NCBI GenBank assembly: GCA_012728115.1
Contig: JAAYFS010000015.1
Span: 1-64,000, forward strand
Reading direction: 5' to 3'
DNA from: Bacillota bacterium
GTDB taxonomy: Bacteria > Bacillota > Limnochordia > Darwinibacteriales > JAAYFS01
Length of the DNA stretch: 64,000 bases
The translations under genes were made by a program, and so were the position numbers. Shown here piece by piece: positions 19,138 to 30,476 of the stretch. Below the pieces are notes generated by a model. The model was given only the letters and a program-made list of their open reading frames with translations. It was not told where the DNA came from and searched no databases. Position 1 is the first letter of the stretch; each line of letters begins with the position of its first letter.

Positions 19138-21270
19138 TTAGGTTGGATTTGCTCTTCGAACACTAATCACACCATCAACTTGACGAAGGCGATTCATCAC
19201 CATGTTCATATGATCTAAGTTACGAATATCAACCACTAAATGGATATTCGCCAGTTCATCCCTTCCTTTTCTGGCGTTTACCGCTTCAATATCTGTATTT
19301 ACCTCTGTAACACTGTTCATCAACTTTGCTAAAAGATTAACCCGATCGATCGCTGTGATTTCAATTTCCACAGGATATGAACCTGTTTCTTTTGTTCCCC
19401 AAGAAACTTCGATTTGGCGACCATCATTACTAGCAATACTAGCGATATTCGGGCAATCGGTTCGATGAATCGATACGCCTCGTCCTCGAGTGATATAACC
19501 TACAATATCATCGCCAGGAACAGGATTGCAACATTTGGAAAATCTAACTAATGGGTTATCTATTCCCTTGATGACAACGCCCTTAGTGTCGCGCGAACGT
19601 TTCTTAGCGACTTTGGGAATGGACTTTTCTTCTACTTCTCTTCCGATTATTTTCTGCAATATTTGTTGCGGGGATACTCTACCAAAACCAACACTTGCCA
19701 GTAAATCTTCTGCGGAAGCTACTCCATAGCGCTTGGCGATCTCCACCAATTTTTCCTCGATTAAGATTTCTTTCGGTTCGAGATTAGCTTTTTTAATTTC
19801 CCTTTCTAAAGCCTCTTTTCCACGTAGAACATTCTCTTCGCGTCTTTCTTCCTTCAGCCAGCTACGAATCTTATTCTTCGCCTTGGAAGTCTTAACAAAA
19901 TTAAGCCAGTCTTGGCTAGGGGAAGCATGCCTGCTGGTAAGGATTTCCACAAACTCACCGTTCTTTAATTCATAATCCAATGTAACGATTCGACTATTTA
20001 CCTTGGCTCCCACGCACCTAAGACCGATATCTGTATGAACATCGAAAGCAAAATCCACTGGCGTTGAACCCTTTGGTAAAGACTTTACATCTCCTTTAGG
20101 AGTAAAGACAAAAACTTCATCTTCAAATAAATCGATTTTTAACGAATCCATGAATTCTTCAGGATCCTTCATCTCCTGAAGCCACTCTACTGCTTCCCTG
20201 AGCCACTGGATTTTGTGATTGTAACTTTGAGCCTTTGATTGCCCTTCTTTATATAGCCAGTGAGCAGCGACTCCTTTTTCCGCGATTCGATGCATTTCCC
20301 AAGTACGAATTTGGATTTCATAAGATTCACCATTAGGTCCAATCACGGTTGTATGCAAGGATTGATACATATTGGACTTAGGCATGGCAATATAATCCTT
20401 GAATCGCCCAGGTATCGGTTTCCACACGGTATGGATTATGCCCAACACCGCATAACAATCTTTAACCGAATCAACGATCACCCGAACTGCCATGAGATCA
20501 TAGATTTCATCCAACGTTTTATTTTGCGACCGCATCTTCTGGTAAATGCTATAAAAATGTTTTGGGCGCCCTTGGATATCGCAGTTTATCCCAACCTCAT
20601 CGAGTTTAGTTTTCACGATATTCATCACGTTTTGGAGTTCGCCCTCACGTTCTTTACGCTTTTTCGAGATACTGTTGACCAAAGCATAGTATTCTTCTGG
20701 CCACAAGTAGCGAAAAGCAATATCTTCCATTTCAAACTTGATTGTCCAAATTCCTAGTCTATGAGCTAACGGAACGTAGATATCAAGAGTTTCTTCGGCG
20801 ATCTTTTTTTGTCTCTCTTCGCTTAAATGCCTAAGCGTTCGCATATTATGCAAGCGATCAGCTAGTTTAATCAGGATCACTCGAATATCCTTAGCCATAG
20901 CGAAGATCATTTTCCGGAGATTCTCCGCTTGACGTTCGAATGTGTTTTTAAATGGAAGTTGTTCAAGCTTGGTAACACCATCAACTAACATTAAAATTTG
21001 GGGACCAAATTCATCTTTAAGTTGCTCTCGTGTTACACTCGTGTCCTCCAGGACATCATGAAGAAGACCCGCAACGATGGTTTCGACATCGAGTTCAAGT
21101 TCGGCCAAAATACAGGCAACCTCAAAAGGATGCTCAAAATATGGCTCGCCCGATTCCCGCAACTGCCCTTCATGAGCATTTTTGGAAAACTCGTACGCCC
21201 GCCGTATTAGGTCATGATTAACCGAAGGGTAATATTTGGTTACCTGTTCAATTAAAACCTTCAGGTCCAA
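19138..21270 (-). CDS. relA: Bifunctional (p)ppGpp synthetase/hydrolase RelA/SpoT
   Basis: HD domain LLHDVLEDTSVTREQL, synthetase YQSLHTTVIGPNGESYEIQIRTWEMHRIAEKGVAAHWLYK, TGS and ACT domains. Confidence 0.97.
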   Translation of the reverse strand: MDLKVLIEQVTKYYPSVNHDLIRRAYEFSKNAHEGQLRESGEPYFEHPFEVACILAELELDVETIVAGLLHDVLEDTSVTREQLKDEFGPQILMLVDGVTKLEQLPFKNTFERQAENLRKMIFAMAKDIRVILIKLADRLHNMRTLRHLSEERQKKIAEETLDIYVPLAHRLGIWTIKFEMEDIAFRYLWPEEYYALVNSISKKRKEREGELQNVMNIVKTKLDEVGINCDIQGRPKHFYSIYQKMRSQNKTLDEIYDLMAVRVIVDSVKDCYAVLGIIHTVWKPIPGRFKDYIAMPKSNMYQSLHTTVIGPNGESYEIQIRTWEMHRIAEKGVAAHWLYKEGQSKAQSYNHKIQWLREAVEWLQEMKDPEEFMDSLKIDLFEDEVFVFTPKGDVKSLPKGSTPVDFAFDVHTDIGLRCVGAKVNSRIVTLDYELKNGEFVEILTSRHASPSQDWLNFVKTSKAKNKIRSWLKEERREENVLRGKEALEREIKKANLEPKEILIEEKLVEIAKRYGVASAEDLLASVGFGRVSPQQILQKIIGREVEEKSIPKVAKKRSRDTKGVVIKGIDNPLVRFSKCCNPVPGDDIVGYITRGRGVSIHRTDCPNIASIASNDGRQIEVSWGTKETGSYPVEIEITAIDRVNLLAKLMNSVTEVNTDIEAVNARKGRDELANIHLVVDIRNLDHMNMVMNRLRQVDGVISVRRANPT

Positions 21271-21291
21271 TGGTCCACCTTCTCCTTACAA

Positions 21292-21810
21292 CTAGTCATC
21301 ATACTGAACTAGAGTTAAAATATCGTAATCCTTGAGATTCTTACGGCCTTCTAAAGCCGAAAGCTCTACCAAGAACGCAAATCCAGCGATTTTTCCACCT
21401 AATCTTTCAATTAAGTTTGCCGCGGCAGCGATTGTACCGCCTGTCGCTAGCAAGTCATCAACCAAGAGTACATTTGATCCTGGTTTAAAAGAATCAGTAT
21501 GGATTTCCAATGAGTCCGTACCATATTCTAATGCATAATCCACCTTTAAAACGTCTCCAGGTAGTTTTCCAGGTTTTCTGATTAGAGTAAAACCTAATCC
21601 CATTTCATAAGCTAGAGGAGCCCCAAGGAGAAAACCTCGGGATTCAACTCCGACAACCATATCGATCTTTTTATCTTTAAAATACTCAGCCATAGTTTTA
21701 ATTACATACCTAAAAGCTTCGGCGTCTTTTAGAAGGGTAGTAATATCTTTAAAACTAATACCTGGCTTAGGAAAGTCTGGAATAACCCTTATCTTTTCTT
21801 TGAGATTCAT
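21292..21810 (-). CDS. apt: Adenine phosphoribosyltransferase
   Basis: MNLKEKIRVIPDFPKPGISFKDITTLLKD; VLLVDDLLATGGTIAAA; start moved to MNLKEK. Confidence 0.96.
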   Translation of the reverse strand: MNLKEKIRVIPDFPKPGISFKDITTLLKDAEAFRYVIKTMAEYFKDKKIDMVVGVESRGFLLGAPLAYEMGLGFTLIRKPGKLPGDVLKVDYALEYGTDSLEIHTDSFKPGSNVLLVDDLLATGGTIAAAANLIERLGGKIAGFAFLVELSALEGRKNLKDYDILTLVQYDD

Positions 21811-24376
21811 TAGTGAAAAAGCCCCTTTCCAAACAGTTTCGCAAAAACATAATAATTTGGTTACGTTTTTCCATACCTTCATTATACAGAACTGACCAAG
21901 TCAAGTCTAGTTTATTATCGGGTTTTGGCATGAGTTTGATGGTATTTTCGTTCATTGAAACTAGACCCAACTCATCAAAAACTCCAATCGCGTACGCCAC
22001 CCCAGGTGCCAGATTGAGGCTCGAGCTTAAAGTTACTAATTCTTCCTTTGTATAACTATCCTGCTTGCTTCTTACTAAAGCTAAGTATAGCTTTGCGAGG
22101 TCATTTCGGTCCAAAAAGGTATTGCGCACATAAGCCGCAAGTTCCGCTAAGTCCCGACTCCCGTAGAGAGCGTGGATTTTTCCATCTTTTTTTAGGATTT
22201 CTTCGAAAGTGAAAAAAAATGACTTAGAATACGGTAGATCAGATATATAAACCGAATCAGTTTCCCAGCGAATATAGGAAATAAAGCTTGGGTCGGTTGA
22301 AACTAACCAAGTTATTTGGTTAGTTACTAGTAACTCTTTTAACTCACTTTGTTCCTCATCAGACAGTAGTTCATGATAAAATCCTATATGGTCAGCAACG
22401 CCAAGAAATCTGATTCTTAACTCACGGCAAAGCTCTAGTGCTTTTAATGGAGTGCTTACATAAATAACAGCTTTCTCTTTGGCACTGGAGTGTTCTAAAA
22501 TATAACTCACTTTATCAAATTGACCGCGGGCATCAACCACCTGCCTATTTATCTTAAGTTCCCCCACAGAATCTAATGTCTCACTAGTCTTGGATTCTAA
22601 ATAAAGTTTTTGAACCAAGGAATATTCAGGTGGGAAATCCCAAGGATAGTTTTGGATCATCCATTTTTCAATAAAGGTGGTTTTATTATCTCTACTGCGC
22701 ATATCTCGAAGAACCAACTGGACACAGCGCCGATTATTCCACTCATTAATTTGCGGATCAACTAAAAATTCTACACTTTCTTGATGTTTTTTGAGATAAT
22801 CTACTTGTTCACCCATATTAAAACCGATTGCATCAACGATTTTACCTGTATGGTCCTGTAACTTACACTTTAAGTGCTTGTTATCCTTACCCACCAAAGT
22901 AAAATCAACGATTGATGTATTCACCTGCAATACAGGTTTAGGATTACCCATGCCATACGGTTCAAGTAGTTCAAGTTCCTCAATAAAACTCTCTGTTACG
23001 TCACTAAGCGCCATTACAGCATCGATTTTTTTTAAAGGAATATAATCTTCTGCAGTCAAGGTTTCATCGGCGATTCTAACCAACCTCTGGCGAAACTCAT
23101 CGATTCTATCGCTCTGAATCGTTAAGCCAGCAGCCATCTCATGTCCGCCAAATCTGTCAAGAAGATCACTACAACTTTTGATCCCTTGAAAGATATTAAA
23201 TCCTTCAATGCTGCGAGCAGATGCTTTTCCAACACCTTCCTCAATCCCAATGACCACGGTTGGGCGATAGAAAGCCTCAACCAGCCTGGATGCCACAATA
23301 CCAATTACTCCAGGGTGCCAACCTTCACCATCAACAACGATGGCTGCATCTTTTTCCCAACCGTTTTCGATCACTTTCTTCTTTGCTTCGGTAAAGATCC
23401 GTGATTCCATGGATTGCCTAGCTCGATTTTCCTCTTCCAATAATTGTGCCAATTCTTCCGCTTTTTCTTCATCCTCTGATAGTAATAAATCCACTCCTTT
23501 AGTTGGATCTCCCATCCGCCCAACTGCATTGAGACGTGGACCAAGCCTGAAAGCTAAATCTACTGCGTCAATCTTGGAATTTAAGCCTGCAACTTTAATT
23601 AATGCTTTTAACCCTACTTTATCGGTTTGGTTCAACCGCTCTAAACCATACTTAGTGTAAATCCTGTTTTCATCTAATAATGGTACAATATCAGCTACTG
23701 TACCAAGCGCCACAAGATCGAGATGTTTCGAACAGTCTATCTCATAAATACTAGCCAAGGCTTCCACTAGCTTGTATGCCACTCCCACTCCCGCCAAGTC
23801 CTTGAATGGATAAGTACAATCATTCCGTTTCGGATTTAGAACCGCTATCGCATCAGGTAGTACATCGCCAGGTTCATGATGATCCGAAATGATAACATCT
23901 AGTCCTAGACTATTAGCATAAGCTACTTCATCGTACGAAACGATTCCACAATCAACCGTAATCAACAAGTCATTGCTCTGCGATAATTCCATAATCGCTT
24001 CCGAGTTAAGCCCATAACCTTCTTCCATCCGGTGGGGAATGTAAAAGGAGATTTGGTTCGGGCAAAGTCCTCTAAAAACTCTGACCAATAATGCGGTTGC
24101 GGTCTGCCCATCTACATCATAATCGCCATAGACTGCAATACGTTCCTTTCTCTCAATAGCCAACTTAATCCGTTCAACTGCTTTATCCATGTCTTTAAGA
24201 AGAAATGGAGAATGTGTTTGATTTAACGTTAAATTTAAAAAAGATTGTGCTTTTTCAACACAATCAATACCTCTGTTAAGTAGGATACGAGCGATAATCG
24301 GTGATATATCTAAGAGTGAAGCTAATTCCTTTGCCCGAGCATCATCCGCTGGGGCGACCCATCTTTTTGGTTCCAT
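21767..24376 (-). CDS. recJ: Single-stranded-DNA-specific exonuclease RecJ
   Basis: IAVYGDYDVDGQTATALLVR, DVIISDHHEPGD, LALGTVADIVPL, FGGHEMAAGLTI. Confidence 0.95.
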   Translation of the reverse strand: MEPKRWVAPADDARAKELASLLDISPIIARILLNRGIDCVEKAQSFLNLTLNQTHSPFLLKDMDKAVERIKLAIERKERIAVYGDYDVDGQTATALLVRVFRGLCPNQISFYIPHRMEEGYGLNSEAIMELSQSNDLLITVDCGIVSYDEVAYANSLGLDVIISDHHEPGDVLPDAIAVLNPKRNDCTYPFKDLAGVGVAYKLVEALASIYEIDCSKHLDLVALGTVADIVPLLDENRIYTKYGLERLNQTDKVGLKALIKVAGLNSKIDAVDLAFRLGPRLNAVGRMGDPTKGVDLLLSEDEEKAEELAQLLEEENRARQSMESRIFTEAKKKVIENGWEKDAAIVVDGEGWHPGVIGIVASRLVEAFYRPTVVIGIEEGVGKASARSIEGFNIFQGIKSCSDLLDRFGGHEMAAGLTIQSDRIDEFRQRLVRIADETLTAEDYIPLKKIDAVMALSDVTESFIEELELLEPYGMGNPKPVLQVNTSIVDFTLVGKDNKHLKCKLQDHTGKIVDAIGFNMGEQVDYLKKHQESVEFLVDPQINEWNNRRCVQLVLRDMRSRDNKTTFIEKWMIQNYPWDFPPEYSLVQKLYLESKTSETLDSVGELKINRQVVDARGQFDKVSYILEHSSAKEKAVIYVSTPLKALELCRELRIRFLGVADHIGFYHELLSDEEQSELKELLVTNQITWLVSTDPSFISYIRWETDSVYISDLPYSKSFFFTFEEILKKDGKIHALYGSRDLAELAAYVRNTFLDRNDLAKLYLALVRSKQDSYTKEELVTLSSSLNLAPGVAYAIGVFDELGLVSMNENTIKLMPKPDNKLDLTWSVLYNEGMEKRNQIIMFLRNCLERGFFTNESQRKDKGYSRLS

Positions 24377-24498
24377 TATGTTCCCTCCACAAACTCTACT
24401 TCTACATGGTCACCCTATCTCCTGCCGATCAATCCCTTGATTTTTCGGTTCACCAATAGTATCATAAAATAATCAAACAAAGAGAGGAGTCACATAAA

Positions 24499-25392
24499 TT
24501 GGATGTCTTAGAAAGCATACTAATATCGGAAGAGCAGATTCAACAAAGGGTCCGCGAATTAGCCCAGCAGATAAATAAAGACTATGCGGGTAAGACGGTA
24601 CATTTATTATGTATTCTCAAAGGCGGATTAATGTTCCTGACTGATTTAGCAAAACATCTTACCATGCCAGTTACCTTTGATTTTATCGCTATTTCAAGCT
24701 ATGGTGATGCAACAAAATCGTCTGGGGTTGTCCGCATAACCAAAGACCTTGAACAAAGTATCGAAGGTAAGCATGTAATAATTGTGGAAGATATCATTGA
24801 TACTGGGCTCACATTAAGCTATCTAGTAAAAAATCTTGAAAGCCGTAATCCAGCCAGTGTCAAGATCTGCACTTTATTAGACAAACCCGAAAACCGCGAC
24901 GTGGAAATCCCTGTAGACTATGTGGGTTTTCAGGTCCCCAACCTCTTCTTAGTTGGCTATGGACTAGACTTTCAAGAATTATACCGCAACAATCCATATA
25001 TTTTTGTTTTAAAACCAGAGTACTACACCGATAAAAATCTTCCTGAACGGAGAATCGAAATCAACAACCAAAGTCCCATAATACCAGCGATAAAGAAACC
25101 TGACAATCCGATAAGAGGTACTTGTAAAAATCGCGGTCCACTATCGATAGAGAATAATAGCGACGATCCTACAATCAATGCACCAGTAATGAGACCGAAA
25201 GCTATTCGGTTTGAAATAATGTCCAACCTGTTTATGAAGTTTTCTAAACCTTCGTGCTGGAATCTGATTCTTAATTCGCCCTCGTCCATGGTGCGAAGTA
25301 CTGAATCTAGATTCGAAGGCAATTTACTTAAGGTTTCGAGCCATTCGGTTGAGGAACGAATACCGCGCTCAATCACAGAAGTTGGGCTGTAA
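24499..25392 (+). CDS. hpt: Hypoxanthine phosphoribosyltransferase with anomalous C-terminal extension
   Basis: TTG start; [77 protein letters not shown]. Canonical domain ends near 25026; the rest is antisense to ubiB. Confidence 0.85.
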   Translation: MDVLESILISEEQIQQRVRELAQQINKDYAGKTVHLLCILKGGLMFLTDLAKHLTMPVTFDFIAISSYGDATKSSGVVRITKDLEQSIEGKHVIIVEDIIDTGLTLSYLVKNLESRNPASVKICTLLDKPENRDVEIPVDYVGFQVPNLFLVGYGLDFQELYRNNPYIFVLKPEYYTDKNLPERRIEINNQSPIIPAIKKPDNPIRGTCKNRGPLSIENNSDDPTINAPVMRPKAIRFEIMSNLFMKFSKPSCWNLILNSPSSMVRSTESRFEGNLLKVSSHSVEERIPRSITEVGL

Positions 25393-26702
25393 TACTCTTT
25401 CATCCAGTTCTTGGCATAGGGTTCTGCTACTTCAACCACGTTAAAATCAGGCACCAGAGCAGAACCCGTACCTTCTAAAGTGATAAGTGCTTTCGAAAGA
25501 AGTAAGAATTCGTTAGGCATCCTAAGGGGATGCTTTCTTACTAGTTCGAGTAAGTCTTCGATAATTTGGCTAAAATCCAGTTCCTTAAGGGTCTTTCCAT
25601 AATGATAATCCATTACTTCTTCTAAATCCAATACCAACTCTCTGCTCGGCTTAGCAATAAAAGCTTCTAGCTCCATGAGGATCTTTATGATGTCCTCGCT
25701 CTTCTTCTTAACTACCGCGACAAGCAAACGTGCTAAAGTTTGCATCGTTTTTTCGTCGATTCTACCCATCATACCAAAATCAATAATTCCTAATCTGCCA
25801 TCTTTTAAGACAAGTAAATTACCTGGATGCGGATCGGCGTGAAAAAATCCGTCCTCAAAAACTTGTTTCATAAAAGCGTGGGCAGCAATGTTTCCGATTT
25901 TCGCTATATCCATCTTACTTTGCTTAAGAGTAGCGATCTCACTTAGTTTATGACCATCAAGAAATTCCATCGTTAAAATCTTCTCGGTCGTAAACGACCA
26001 ATAAACCTCAGGAACCTTCACATTTTCCACATTTCTAAAGTTATACCTAAATCTTTCTATATTTCTTGCTTCCTTGGTATAATCAAGCTCTTTTTGAAGC
26101 ACGCGAGAAAATTCACTTACCATACCGATCACGTCGATATTATTTTTTGCTAAACGTTCGTTCACCGAGCGTGCCAAACTATACAGGATCTCTAAATCAG
26201 CTGTGATCACCTGCCGAACATTTGGTCGCTGAACCTTAACTACCACCTCAGTGCCATCACGCAATCGTCCTCTATGTACCTGCCCGATCGATGCGGCCGC
26301 TAAAGGTTGAGGTTCAAAGTAGTCGAAAACTTGATCTAAACTACATTTTAGCTCGCCTTCAATCTGTTTTTGTATTTTTAAAAACTCTACAGGCTGAACA
26401 TCGCTCTGGAGTTTTTCTAGTTCCTTAATTATATCTGGTGGGATAAGGTCTGGTCGGGTACTAAGTATTTGCCCGAATTTAATAAAGGTAGGTCCCAGCT
26501 CTTCAAATACCAACCGAATACGGGTTGCGAGCGACAAAGATGAATCTTGAGCCTTGTACGATTGGATTCTGCGGAAAGGAGGCAAGATATGGATTAAATC
26601 TGCTTGTTGGATAAGATAACCAAATCCATGGCGCAGCAAAATCTCTCCAATCTGCCTATATCGTCTTAAGTTTTGGTAACGCCGATTGAGCAAAAACGGC
26701 AT
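25023..26702 (-). CDS. ubiB: ABC1/UbiB-family atypical kinase (AarF-like)
   Basis: [87 protein letters not shown]; start moved to MPFLLNRR. Confidence 0.94.
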   Translation of the reverse strand: MPFLLNRRYQNLRRYRQIGEILLRHGFGYLIQQADLIHILPPFRRIQSYKAQDSSLSLATRIRLVFEELGPTFIKFGQILSTRPDLIPPDIIKELEKLQSDVQPVEFLKIQKQIEGELKCSLDQVFDYFEPQPLAAASIGQVHRGRLRDGTEVVVKVQRPNVRQVITADLEILYSLARSVNERLAKNNIDVIGMVSEFSRVLQKELDYTKEARNIERFRYNFRNVENVKVPEVYWSFTTEKILTMEFLDGHKLSEIATLKQSKMDIAKIGNIAAHAFMKQVFEDGFFHADPHPGNLLVLKDGRLGIIDFGMMGRIDEKTMQTLARLLVAVVKKKSEDIIKILMELEAFIAKPSRELVLDLEEVMDYHYGKTLKELDFSQIIEDLLELVRKHPLRMPNEFLLLSKALITLEGTGSALVPDFNVVEVAEPYAKNWMKEYYSPTSVIERGIRSSTEWLETLSKLPSNLDSVLRTMDEGELRIRFQHEGLENFINRLDIISNRIAFGLITGALIVGSSLLFSIDSGPRFLQVPLIGLSGFFIAGIMGLWLLISILRSGRFLSV

Positions 26703-26736
26703 GTTCTCGCCTCCATTTTTCCGTTTTACTTCATTT

Positions 26737-27093
26737 TTATTCTTCAGAACCCTCTTCTGACTGTGTTTTTGGTTGTTCTTCGGATTCCTCTGGGGAAACA
26801 CCTAGTCTTTTCTCTAACTCTCTAACCCGATTTTCTAACTTACTAAACTCTTCTCGCGAAACTACTCCAACCTCTGTTTTTAATTTTTCTATTTCTTTCT
26901 GAATTCGGTCACGAATGTCCTCTTTTTCCTTTTCAATCCTTTTCATCCAAGTATTGAGTAACTCCTGACCTTCCGCTCTGGTTATTTCGCCGTCATTAAC
27001 TAGGTCCTGAACAATCTCCTCTGCCTTTTCCTTGGTAAGTACTGCTAGCCCCAAACCAGTAACCGCCAACCTTTTGAGTGTTTCGTACAACAC
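26737..27093 (-). CDS. Phasin-family coiled-coil protein
   Basis: GLGLAVLTKEKAEEIVQDLVNDGEITRAEGQELL plus Glu/Lys coiled coil; upstream of ubiB. Confidence 0.8.
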   Translation of the reverse strand: MLYETLKRLAVTGLGLAVLTKEKAEEIVQDLVNDGEITRAEGQELLNTWMKRIEKEKEDIRDRIQKEIEKLKTEVGVVSREEFSKLENRVRELEKRLGVSPEESEEQPKTQSEEGSEE

Positions 27094-27157
27094 TTCACAT
27101 TCCTCCTAGGCAAGGTTTTTAAAGATTTTATATAAGTATACCACAAACGATAGGGAA

Positions 27158-27188
27158 AAAATGACGTTAACCAAGTGGATTAACGTCA
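27158..27188 (-). terminator. Intrinsic terminator downstream of the P-loop gene
   Basis: TGACGTTAA ... TTAACGTCA with T-run on the minus strand. Confidence 0.75.
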
Positions 27189-27224
27189 GTGCGGTGAATA
27201 AGCAAAGGAATAAGTATTAAAGTA

Positions 27225-27599
27225 TTATTCATAAAAAGATTTTGCTCGCAATTCACTGAGAGCTGTTTCAATTAATTCTTCGGGTAAAAAACCATCCGTT
27301 GTAATAAATATATCTGCGTTTTCGCGTGCATCTTTGAGGATTTCTTTTTGGCGGTTATGGGTTTCAATCCCCCACCGAACAGCCTTTCTTTGTTTGGTTG
27401 TTTCATATGTGCACTCTAAGTATATCAATACATCAGGGTTTTTACGTCGCCAAAACCTCGGACTAACAGAATGCTCTTGAGCAATACTATGCGCATTCAA
27501 ACCCAGCTTTCGCAAACCATTTTGTAAAGTAGTCTTACCTGCCGCACATACTCCAACGATTATGATCAATGGACGCCTATCGCCATTACTACTTGTCAT
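27225..27599 (-). CDS. Small P-loop nucleotide-binding protein (kinase-like)
   Basis: Walker A IIIVGVCAAGKTTLQNGL; RKAVRWGIETHNRQ; 124 aa. Confidence 0.6.
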   Translation of the reverse strand: MTSSNGDRRPLIIIVGVCAAGKTTLQNGLRKLGLNAHSIAQEHSVSPRFWRRKNPDVLIYLECTYETTKQRKAVRWGIETHNRQKEILKDARENADIFITTDGFLPEELIETALSELRAKSFYE

Positions 27600-27618
27600 T
27601 TAGTTCACATCCATCTAT

Positions 27619-28323
27619 TTAGAAAGGATAAGAAACCATCATTCTTCTAATGCCTAGCTCTTTATCTCGATCATACACAGCTAAGGCAGCTACAAGCATA
27701 TCGTCTTTCGGCTTTCCTTTTTCCGCTTGGATCGCATAGTCGATCAGTCTATCTGCCACAGTTTGCGGACAATCCTGATGTTGAGCAATAATTTTTTGGA
27801 CTTCCTCTAACGAAAACAGATACTCTCCACTATATCGACCTGCATGCACCACTCCATCGGTAAAACCGACTACCATCGTACCTGGATACATCGGCCAATG
27901 AGAGATCGAAGGGCGATTATGGCGATGAACTCCGATCGGAGTAACATCTGAATCTAGACAACTCGATCCGTCAATTTGCATTATAATAACGGGGCAATTA
28001 GAGTTTCGCGAAACAACAAGCACTCGATGATCTAGATCCGCAGTTAAAACAGTTAAAGTCGCCGATACTTTGCCATCCCGCAGAGTATAAAGATAATCGC
28101 TTGCGGTTCGCATCACTGCACCATCTCTGGCACCTTCCGCAATGAGATTAGCCGCTTTAATCGCAACTTGATGGCTAAGTCTTTTTGCACTCCGTCCATG
28201 CCCTTGACCATCGACAATAACGATCGACATTCCGCCCCGTGGTCTTTCTACCACTTCGACTGAATCGCCGCTCCCCCCAACGGCATACTTGCCAACCTTA
28301 GCAATTCCGATTCGAATCTCCAT
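27619..28323 (-). CDS. SpoIIE/PP2C-type serine phosphatase
   Basis: SIVIVDGQGHGRSAKRLSHQVA, VVGFTDGVVHAG, KPKDDMLVAALAVY metal-binding Asp motifs. Confidence 0.85.
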   Translation of the reverse strand: MEIRIGIAKVGKYAVGGSGDSVEVVERPRGGMSIVIVDGQGHGRSAKRLSHQVAIKAANLIAEGARDGAVMRTASDYLYTLRDGKVSATLTVLTADLDHRVLVVSRNSNCPVIIMQIDGSSCLDSDVTPIGVHRHNRPSISHWPMYPGTMVVGFTDGVVHAGRYSGEYLFSLEEVQKIIAQHQDCPQTVADRLIDYAIQAEKGKPKDDMLVAALAVYDRDKELGIRRMMVSYPF

Positions 28324-28347
28324 CTGTTCTTCAATCCAATCCTGTTA

Positions 28348-28902
28348 TTACTTTAACCAGCCAAAAGAGTTCACTGCCTGGATCCAATAGGCTGCATAAT
28401 CACCATCATACTTGCTGTTATCAATTATGTATGCAAGGTACACTACATAATCACCTTTTTGAAAGAATACGGTACGCAACATCCAGGTTTTACTGTCTAG
28501 ACCAGTTCCTCGAAATGCGTAAAAATGAGCAGTCTCGTCGTTGCTGGTAGTGATTTGTCTATCAGCAATTACACTCTTATTACTAAAGGCTGGTTTAAAC
28601 CTAGCTTCAATGCTATCTTGAACGGCCTTGATATTCTTACTCTTAATCACACCGACTTCCATAATAATTGAAGCGTTATTGAAAGTCATCTCGAGTATCT
28701 TTGCCCCAAAAAGATTCTTCTGGACATAACGTTCAGCTGAGGAAGGTACGAGCACTTCAAAATAAGGTTGTTCCTCGATAAAATACCAATAATTATCTAA
28801 GTCTGAAAGATATAATTCGCCAGCAAACGCATAATCTCCAGCAAGATTTATCAGGGATAAAAGAACTAGTGCTAAAGCAGACACTGAAAACAGTTTTTTC
28901 AA
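28348..28902 (-). CDS. Secreted/exported hypothetical protein
   Basis: Probable TTG start giving LKKLFSVSALALVLLSLINLAGDYAFAGE signal peptide; the ORF-track extension to 29031 crosses the yajC terminator and is unlikely. Confidence 0.65.
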   Translation of the reverse strand: MKKLFSVSALALVLLSLINLAGDYAFAGELYLSDLDNYWYFIEEQPYFEVLVPSSAERYVQKNLFGAKILEMTFNNASIIMEVGVIKSKNIKAVQDSIEARFKPAFSNKSVIADRQITTSNDETAHFYAFRGTGLDSKTWMLRTVFFQKGDYVVYLAYIIDNSKYDGDYAAYWIQAVNSFGWLK

Positions 28903-28948
28903 AACAATCCCTCTTTCTAAAAATAGTGATATAATTTTGGGGAATAAC

Positions 28949-28975
28949 AAAAACCACCAGGCACGGGTGGTTTTT
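28949..28975 (-). terminator. Intrinsic terminator of yajC
   Basis: AAAAACCACC-AGGCACG-GGTGGTTTTT. Confidence 0.8.
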
Positions 28976-28981
28976 ATTATA

Positions 28982-29272
28982 CTATTTTGCCACAGAAGCG
29001 ATACCAGAGCGGGTAATTTTGATTTCAACATTTTCAGCTACTTTGAGTGTGACTACATCATCTTTTATGGCTGTAATCTCTCCGTGTATTCCACCCAGGG
29101 TAACAACTTTATTACCTTTCTTCAAAGAACCTAACATTTCTTGTCTTTTTTTCTCCTGTTGTTGCTGTGGTCTAAGTAAGAAGAAATAGAAAACAAGAAA
29201 CATGATGCCAAAACTAACTAACAAAGATAACCACCCTGCAGTTGCTGGAACGGGTTCAACTTCTAAAAACAT
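28982..29272 (-). CDS. yajC: Preprotein translocase subunit YajC
   Basis: FGIMFLVFYFFLLRPQQQQEKKRQEMLGSLKKGNKVVTLGGIHGEI. Confidence 0.95.
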   Translation of the reverse strand: MFLEVEPVPATAGWLSLLVSFGIMFLVFYFFLLRPQQQQEKKRQEMLGSLKKGNKVVTLGGIHGEITAIKDDVVTLKVAENVEIKITRSGIASVAK

Positions 29273-29344
29273 AGTAAACCCCCTTTCAATAGTGTTACAT
29301 ACTATTCTTCGTGAATTTCTGACAATTTCCTGCCTATTCCTTAT

Positions 29345-30457
<1,113 letters not shown>

Positions 30458-30476
30458 CTAAAAAACGCTCCTACAT

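Noticed and set aside
28903-29031. N-terminal 43 residues of the 28348..29031 ORF
   Set aside because: They span the yajC terminator hairpin and precede a proper RBS/TTG start with a signal peptide.
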